Shown in pieces: positions 52,601 through 61,600 of a stretch of DNA of 64,000 nt; within the stretch, counting starts at the first letter, position 1, and the number at the start of each line of letters is the position of its first letter. The position numbers were made by a program, and so were the translations under genes. Source of the DNA: Tragulus kanchil (lineage: Eukaryota; Chordata; Mammalia; Artiodactyla; Tragulidae); contig JAIOJX010000004.1 of assembly GCA_022376925.1 (NCBI GenBank), forward strand, positions 129,667,123 through 129,731,122, written 5' to 3'. A model generated the notes under the pieces. It saw nothing but the letters and a program-made list of their open reading frames with translations. It had not been told where the DNA came from and did no database searches.

Positions 52601-55600
52601 AGCTGTAACATAACCCAAGCATTCCAACCAAAAATAGAGTACAATACATTAGCATGGCAAATAGAGAAAACCAAGACTGATATCCACCAGTTAATAACCA
52701 AACTAAGTAGAGCACAAATTGGAGAATAATGCTAGAGCAGGGTCTCCTTTGGGGATCAGGCAGTGAGGACAGAACAGACTAAGAAATATAGTGGGAAAAG
52801 GGAAAAGGAGAAAGAGAGGATAGAAGAGAAATACAGAATAATACTGCAAAGTTAAATATAGGGAGATAAAGATTTGTATGTATTAGAGTTTAGTGCTATA
52901 GGAAAGGAGCTTCAGAGAAAGCAAAGAATAGTAGTAGTATTAGTAGTACAAAATAAGTAGTAGTACAAATAAAAAAAGTTTTTAAATTAAAACAGAGATA
53001 AGTATATAGAAAAATATAGAAAAACAAAGCAAAAACAATAAAAACAAACAAAACCCCCATAGAACCTTAAAAGGCCAATGGGGAACCAGAAATTTATACC
53101 AAAATAAAATGTATGGTTTAAAAAAAAAGAAGAAGAAAAAAAATTACATAAACTTGAATATATTCAGTTTTACTGATAAGATTAGTAGCTTCAATAGAAT
53201 TCAGTGGAGGAAATAAACACACCCACACTCAGACACCCCAGAAAAAAAGGGGGGTGCACTGAGTGGGTTTGGAAAAAAGGGAAAAAAACAATTAAAGCAA
53301 AACAAAGCAACAAAAAAGAATAAGGAATAAAATGAAATTTTAAAAATCCAGCAGTAATTCCAGCTTCAGACAAAACGTGAAAATAGTGTTTATGTTCTTC
53401 TGTCTCTTGCTGACTATTCAGGAATTACCAGGCTATTTCTTGCCTCTGGCAATGGTTGGATCTGAAGACCTCTTTGACTGCTTGTTTATTTCGGCCTATT
53501 CCAGAATTAAAAGGCCCGCCCAGGCTGGCCCTGGGAGTTTCTCAATCCAAATCCCTTTTCTTGCTGGGTGGAGCTAAATACCCTCCCTGTGGCTTGACCA
53601 GCAGCCCTGCAGTTTGACCAGCAGCCAAACTACAGTAGGGAAAATGGCATCTGTCTCACAAAGGATTTATTCCCACACTCTGTATGGGAAGCACTTCCAC
53701 AGTGACCCCAACCCTGCTGCAGGCGACCGTCGACCCCCGCCACCGCGGGAGACGTCAGGTTACTCAGAGGTGAGTCTGGCTCAGTCTCATGCAGGATTGC
53801 TATTCCCCTCTAACAGATCACAGTGCGCACAGAGTTTCCAGTCCTCCTCGGCGGCTCTATGATTGGTTAATGGTAACTTCCTCCAAAGGGAACTGAATGC
53901 CGTCCTTCCAAGGAGTGCTCAAGTGCACTTCTAGTTCAAGGGGGCACTTGGACCCTCCAAAGCAGGTCTGGCTCAGTTCCTTGTGGGCGTCACTGCTCCT
54001 TTCCCAGGTCTTGATCTGCAACAGGCTTTGTACCTTTTGCCCACCCAACCTCTCTGGTGGGTATGAGGTTTGACTTTTAAAAGTGCGATTGTGCCCTTCC
54101 TACCGTCTTGATGCGGCTTCTCCTTTGTTCTTCGATGTGGGGTATCCTGTCTGTGATCAGAGCCAACCTCTTTCTGTCGATGGTTTTTCAGGAACTCGTT
54201 GTAATTCAGGCAATTTTGCAGGAAAGATGAGTGCACGTCCTTCTACGTCGCCATCTTAGCTCCACCCCCCTATCATGAACTTTAATAGCAGATAAAGACT
54301 ATAGGCTCTCTTAAAATGAGCAACTCTAGTGAAGATATTCTTCTTTGTGAAAAATTTTTTTACAAGTAATAAGTTAACTATATGAGGTTAAAGTATAATA
54401 TAGTTAGTAGACAGAATTCTAAAGATGGCCGAAATATTCTCCTGGTTATCCAAATGTGAATCTAGATACTGATTTAATTTGGCTTGAAGGGATTTTTCAG
54501 ATGGTGTTACAGATTACTTATCAACTGATGTTGAAATAGAGAGATTGTCCTGGTTAATCTTGGTGGCCCAATGTAATCACATAAGCCCTTGGAAACAAAA
54601 AAGAGAGGTGGAGGAGACAGTGAAATGTGGGAAAGGAAGACTGGAGAAAAAAGGCATAAGGGAAAATTAGAAAAGTGATGACAGAACCAGATATGGAAAA
54701 ACAAACTGGTTCCAAACTGGGAAAGGAGTATGTCAAGGCTGTGTATTGTCACCCTGCTTATTTAACTTACATGCAGAGTACATCATGCAAAATGCCAGGC
54801 TGGATGAAGCTCTAGCTGAAATCAAGATTGCAGGGAGAAACCAGTAACCTCAGAAATGTAGATGACACCACCTTTATGGCAGAAAGCAAAGAAGAACTAA
54901 AGAACCTCTTGATAAAAGTGAAAGAGGAGAGTGAGAAAGCTGGCTTAAAACTCAGTCTTCAGAAAACTTAAATCATGGCATCTGGTCCTGTCACTTCCAT
55001 GGCAAGTAGATGGGGGAAAAAAAATGGAGACCCTGACAGGCTTTATTTTCTTGGGCTCCTAATTGCTATGAAGTGTGACTGCAGCCTTGAAATTAAAAGA
55101 TGCTTGCTCCTCGGAAGAAAAGTTATAATCAACCGCAGTGACATCATTTTGCCAACAAAGGTCCACATATTCCAAGCTATGGTTTTTCCAGTAATGTATG
55201 GCTGTGAGAATTGGATTATATAGAAGGCTAAGCACTGAAGAACTGATGCTTTCAATCCGTGGTGCTGAAGAAGACTCTTGAGAATCCTTGGGATAGCAAG
55301 GAGATCAAACTAGGCAGTCCTAAGGAAATCAGCCTTGAATATTTAAGGGCGAAGGCTGAAGCTGAAGCCCCAATACTTTGGCCACCTGATGCTAAAGAGA
55401 CAACTCATTGGAAAAGACCCTGATGCTGCGAAAGATGGAGGGCAGGACGAGAAGAGGGCAACAGAAGATGAGATGGTTACATGGTATCACCGATTCAGTG
55501 GACATGAGTTTGAGCAAATTCTAGGAGATAGTGAAGGACCTGGAAGCCTGGCCTGCTCCAGTCTATGGGGTCACAAAAAGTCAGACACAACTTAACAACA

Positions 55601-58600
55601 AAACAGCAGCAGCAGGGTTTCTGAAAAGGAAGGCAGCCCTGCTATTACTTTGCTTGCCCTGTGAGACTTTAAGCAGAGAACCCTCTGAGCTGTACCTAGA
55701 TTTCTAATCCACCAAACCTGTTGAGCTTTTAAATTGGTGTTTGTTTCAGTCACCAGATTTCTGATAATAAGGGTTGTCATAGAAAAGTAACGTGATCCCA
55801 AGTCTTTATTTTCCCTAATTAATTAACCATTTTAAAATTAATATATAATTTACATTATTTGAAGTTCACCTTTTAAAAATGTACAATTCAGGCTTCCCCT
55901 GGTGGTCCAGTGGGTAAGGACACTGCCTTGCAGTGCAAGGGGCGCCGGTTGATCGCTGGCCTGGGAAGATCCCACGTGCTGCGGAGCGGCTGGACCGATA
56001 TGTCCAATTACCGAGCCGGAGCTCTGGAGCGCATGCACCCAGAGCCGGTGCTCTGCGGCAACAGAGGCCACCGCGATGGGAGGCCCACAGGAGCCAAAGA
56101 ACAAAGACGGATGAAAATAGATAAATGAAAGACCAATAGAAGTGGCCCACCCGGGAGTCCCCCTCCCTCCCCACCCCACCCCCCAAAAGATAAATAAAAA
56201 ATAAAAATGTTAAAAAAAAAAATAAAAATATACAATCCTTTGTTTTTTAGGATATTCATAAAAGTTGTGCAACTATCACTACTGTCTAATTCCAGAATAT
56301 TTTCATAACAAAAAAATATATTAGTAATTTCCCATGTCATTTTCTTTCCCCCAGCAGCCATTAATCTATTGTTTCTATGAACTGGCCTATTGTGACATTT
56401 TACATAAGTGAAATTGTAAATATGTGGCCTTTCATGATTGGCTTCTTTTTTTTTTTTTTTTTTTAAAGATTTATTTATTTATTTATTTTGGGCGGGGTCG
56501 GGTTGGGGAGGGAGGGGAGTGAACGGGCCAATTCTATTGGTGTTTCATTTCTCTATTTTCATGCGTCTTTGTTCTTTGGCTCCCGTGGGCCTCCCATCGC
56601 GGTGGTGTCTGTCGTCGCAGAGCGCCCGTTCTGGGCGCATGCGCTCCAGAGCTCCAGCTCGGTGATTGGACACATCAGTCCAGCCGCTCCGCGGCACGTG
56701 GGATCTTCCCAGGCCAGGGATCGAACCGGCGCCCCTTGCACTGCAAGGTGGTGTCCTTACCCACTGGACCACCAGAGGAAGCCCCATGATTGGCTTCTTT
56801 CACATAGCTTAATGGTTTTGTGGATCATCACTGTTGTAGGGTAAATTAGTACCTTATACCTTTTTTGTGGCTGAATAAAATTCCATTGTATAGATACTTA
56901 ACATTTTGCTTATCTGTTCATCCATTGATGCATATTTGGATGGCTTCCACTTTTTGACTATTAATAATGCTGCCGTGACATTTGAGTGTTTATGTTTAAG
57001 TGCTGGTATAGACATGTTTTTCATCTGTGGAGCAAACTTTACCAGTAATTTCAGAGATACGCGTCGTCAAGCATTACAGATGAAACGGAGATCTGGAATT
57101 GCGTGCACTGCTGCACTGTGCTTGGTTGTGTCTGACTCTTTGTGACCTCACGGACTGCAGCCCACCAGGCTCCTCTGTACATGGACTTTTCCAGGCAAGA
57201 ATGCTGGAATGGGTTGCCATTTCCTAGTCTAGGGGATAATCCTGACCCAGAGTTCAAACCCACGTCTTTTGCATCTGCTGCCTTGGCAGGTGGGTTCTTT
57301 ACTACTGAGTCACCTGTGAGGAAGGAAGTGCTACAGTGCTCCCAGTTTTTGCTCACTGCGGAAGAAAGTGTCCTGGCCTTGGTTTAACACTGTGACACCA
57401 AAGAGAGCTGTTTCAGTTATTCAACATCTCCTTTTTATATCTCTGTAATTATATAGCGTGTGTTTTCCAGGGGATCATAATCTGTCAATCTGTATATTTT
57501 TGATTTGTTCTGAATAACTAACCTAGACAGACTCTGTACATCTGGTAAATACTGTTTATTTGTTTGACAAGAAGAGATGCTTAGCATGCTTACAAGGGAG
57601 CTTGACTAGGTCATGTCTTTCTGAACAGTGGACAGAGACACTAGATTACAAGCCTGCTGTGAACGCTTTTCTTCCCTAGTTTATGTCTTTTAGATTGTTT
57701 CCCTTTTATTCTATCAGTTTTCTTCCATCTTTTTCTTTTTCTATTCTTGATACGTTAGAGAGACTAGGTAGTTGGTCTTGAACCATATTCTGGATTTGTC
57801 TGTCTTTTTTCACTCAGTGTCATTTAATATGGTCCTCTTTTATTTCCTACAAACTGGTAATTCTCTCCTCATCTAACCTCATCTAGCCAGGTTTGATTAA
57901 ACTCAGGTTCCTATTTTCTTAGAATTCAGTCCTTCCCTAGTGGTGCTGGAAACTCCCCGTTGCAGCGTATCAGGTGGCACGTGTGTCTCTTTCCTTTACT
58001 CGTGATAGTGAGATGGACCGAGGAAGCTGGGTCGTGTTCTACCCACTGCCATGTTCTCTCCAGTCCGTCGACATTTTACCCAATTTGGCATTTATCGATA
58101 CTTGCTAGAGTCATTATTTATCAGGAGTTGCCAAATGATGATTCTAATTCTGTCACTTATAGATTAGTTTTTTAAAGTTAGGTATGCAAATAGACCTTTT
58201 TCCTGCAGTCGATACTTGCTAAGAGTGGAGCAAACTTTACCAGTAATTTCAGAGATACGTCAAGCATTACAGATGAAACGGAGATCTGGAATTGCGTGCA
58301 CTGCTGCACTGTGCTTGGTTGTGTCTGACTCTTTGTGACCTCACGGACTGCAGCCCACCAGGCTCCTCTGTACATGGACTTTTCCAGGCAAGAATGCTGG
58401 AATGGGTTGCCATTTCCTAGTCTAGGGGATAATCCTGACCCAGAGTTCAAACCCACGTCTTTTGCATCTGCTGCCTTGGCAGGTGGGTTCTTTACTACTG
58501 AGTCACCTGTGAGGAAGGAAGTGCTACAGTGCTCCCAGTTTTTGCTCACTGCGGAAGAAAGTGTCCTGGCCTTGGTTTAACACTGTGACACCAAAGAGAG

Positions 58601-61600
58601 CTGTTTCAGTTATTCAACATCTCCTTTTTATATCTCTGTAATTATATAGCGTGTGTTTTCCAGGGGATCATAATCTGTCAATCTGTATATTTTTGATTTG
58701 TTCTGAATAACTAACCTAGACAGACTCTGTACATCTGGTAAATACTGTTTATTTGTTTGACAAGAAGAGATGCTTAGCATGCTTACAAGGGAGCTTGACT
58801 AGGTCATGTCTTTCTGAACAGTGGACAGAGACACTAGATTACAAGCCTGCTGTGAACGCTTTTCTTCCCTAGTTTATGTCTTTTAGATTGTTTCCCTTTT
58901 ATTCTATCAGTTTTCTTCCATCTTTTTCTTTTTCTATTCTTGATACGTTAGAGAGACTAGGTAGTTGGTCTTGAACCATATTCTGGATTTGTCTGTCTTT
59001 TTTCACTCAGTGTCATTTAATATGGTCCTCTTTTATTTCCTACAAACTGGTAATTCTCTCCTCATCTAACCTCATCTAGCCAGGTTTGATTAAACTCAGG
59101 TTCCTATTTTCTTAGAATTCAGTCCTTCCCTAGTGGTGCTGGAAACTCCCCGTTGCAGCGTATCAGGTGGCACGTGTGTCTCTTTCCTTTACTCGTGATA
59201 GTGAGATGGACCGAGGAAGCTGGGTCGTGTTCTACCCACTGCCATGTTCTCTCCAGTCCGTCGACATTTTACCCAATTTGGCATTTATCGATACTTGCTA
59301 GAGTCATTATTTATCAGGAGTTGCCAAATGATGATTCTAATTCTGTCACTTATAGATTAGTTTTTTAAAGTTAGGTATGCAAATAGACCTTTTTCCTGCA
59401 GTCTTTAAGAGTTAGATACTTAAGTTTAATTTCTTTATTATCCCTTTGGGGAAAGCCAGGACAAATTGCATTAAGTTCCTTTTATACAAAACTTTTTAGG
59501 TCAAACTGAATGGTGAGAGAGGTTAATTTGGTTAGAACTTTTTTTCTCTCTTTTGAAATTTAGGTAGTGAATTTGTTGAATTTGTCCGCTTAGCTTGCAA
59601 AAGTACGTATGATTTCAGGGGTATTTTCTTACATAGAATAGGAGCAATGCTGTGTTTTCCATTCTCTGTGGTTTATCTTACCTCCTTGTTTGTTGCGTTA
59701 TAGTTTCCTTCAAAGCTGACTTACATGACTGGTCATTAACATATTCTGTCTTTCTTTACAGATTCGAATGAAAGGGTCCCTTCCTCCTTTGAGTCCTTTC
59801 CCTGAGTCCTTACTCAGTTACTGTAGGGGGGGCGTGGATTTCTTTCGACCTGGAGCTTCTGGAGACCACAAGCTTGATGAAGCGTCCATTACAGCGATAG
59901 GTGTGTCCACTAGGAACTGCTTGCTTAGAAGTCAGGCCTAAATATTAATAATGATATATTTTACATTTGATTTGAGGACGTTTCATGTGACAGAATACTA
60001 TACTGATAATGAAAAGACAGTATGTGTATGTTGCCACCATGAAAATATATGCAAGATACATTAGGTGAAAAAGAAGATAGTTGCAAAACCAGGGCTTCCC
60101 TGATGGTCCAGTGCGTAAAGAGTCCACCTTGCAGTGCAAGAGGCACCAGTTCAACCCCTGGCCCGGGAGGATCCCGCGTGCTGCAGAGCGGCTGCCCCAG
60201 TGTGTCCAATTATGAGCCAGCACTCTGGAGCGCATGCACCTAGAGCTGGTGCTCTGCAAGGAGAGAGACCTCTGCAATGGGAGGCCCACACAGGCCAAAT
60301 AATAAGGATGGATGAAAATAAATAAATAAAAAACCAATAAAAGACACCAAAATTTTTTTTAAAAAGTATTAAAAAAAAAAGATGATTGCAAAACTATATA
60401 CATAGCATAATTTTTTTTTAAATTTATTTATTTATTTATTTTTGTACTGCATAGCATAATTTTATATATCTTTTGTAGTTGTATTACTTTTGATAAAAAA
60501 TTATTTTCTATTAGAAATTATATTTCTAGTATTGAAAAGTTTTAAAGTTTTTGACTTAAATACCGATCAATAAGCAATTTTCCAAATAAATTAACAACAT
60601 GGTATTACATAGAGCTATGTGTATTGGCTTTGAAAAATGTCTACAATGTAATATAAGTTTAAAGCAAGTAAACTACTAGTAAATAAAGTAGTTTATTTAC
60701 TCTATAAAGTGTTTTTAATATTTTCATGCACCTGACATGTTTGAAATACTCTGAAATAATATGTATAGAATTTCTGTAAAGACCTGCACAGCTTTTATAT
60801 AGTACTGGGGATGAGCATGTTTCTATTATAATCAGAACCATAAAGACATTTATTTTGGAAAATAACCAGCAGAGGTGATGTTATTATCATACTAATGTAT
60901 GTCCTCATACAGTCTTCTCTCACATTTCCATTCCTGATTTAGGTTGCTTCAGAGAACTGTGTGCTTTGTGTTGGATGCTGCACGTCCGTGATAAGTTATC
61001 CTATAGTTGCAGGCAGTATCAGAAGGCAAGAGAAAATGTGGAGGAAAAAAAGGTATTATTAACTGCACAAGAATAGGAAAAATGAACAAATATTACCTGG
61101 GAAATTTTTGCTTGATAGAATATTTTGCTCTTGCTACATTCTCTTAAATCATGAACTCATTATAGTCTATCCGTCTTAAGCGAAAAGCAAATGATACTTT
61201 CAATATCCATTTAGGACCTTGAAGGAAAGTTTGACCCCTGTCTGCTTGAGCACTGTCTAAGCGCAGTAGAATGGGCTTGCAGAATGCTACCCTTCTCTCG
61301 GTTTTCTAATATTGAAGAGCTTATTCATGATCTAATTTTGAGCCTCGTTGCTGAATTGCCACCAATCAGAAAGGTAAGAGTAGGTGGAAATAAACTGAAT
61401 CAGAGTCTTTAAAGTATTTTCATTTTGTTTTCATTAAGAATGATGTTGCTCATAAAACTCATTTTGAAATTTTTCTGAAGGTCGCAGAGATTTTTGTGAA
61501 AGCATTTCCCAATCCTGAGGACATAAGGATTCCTTTAAGAGAAAAATATCACTCTCTTCAGCAGAGACTCAGACACTGCGTTGTAAAAGGTATTTTTTTT

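Larger units (their letters stand above)
42233..54270 (-). mobile_element. Full-length antisense L1 (ruminant L1-BT type), inactive, in a CPLANE1 intron
   Basis: The 5' end is at 54270 and reads gggggtggagctaagatggc on the minus strand, including AAGATGGCG, the YY1-type motif found at L1 starts. The 3' end is a T run at 42233. A perfect 14-base target duplication, tatcatgaacttta, lies at 42219-42232 and 54271-54284. Order on the minus strand: 5' UTR, ORF1 from 51063, ORF2 from 49921, 3' UTR. Four of the ~1.1 kb duplications (13-16) swell it from about 7.7 kb to 12 kb, and two SINEs are inserted in it. Both ORFs carry frameshifts or stops. Confidence 0.9.
55815..57010 (-). repeat. Old L1 3' UTR, interrupted by two SINEs
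   Basis: Antisense L1 3' UTR landmarks: aatatacaatcctttgtttt, gtgcaactatcactactgtc, tttggatggcttccactttt and attaataatgctgccgtgac. SINEs at 55892 and 56449 interrupt it. Confidence 0.7.

Noticed and set aside
42233..54270. L1 ORF1 and ORF2 as functional protein genes
   Set aside because: Frameshifts, stops and two SINE insertions interrupt both. Some breaks may be sequencing errors, but those shared by both duplicate copies are not.
54705..55605. A host gene with the open frame at 54975-55223
   Set aside because: The residues are BovB reverse-transcriptase sequence in a decayed, frameshifted element.
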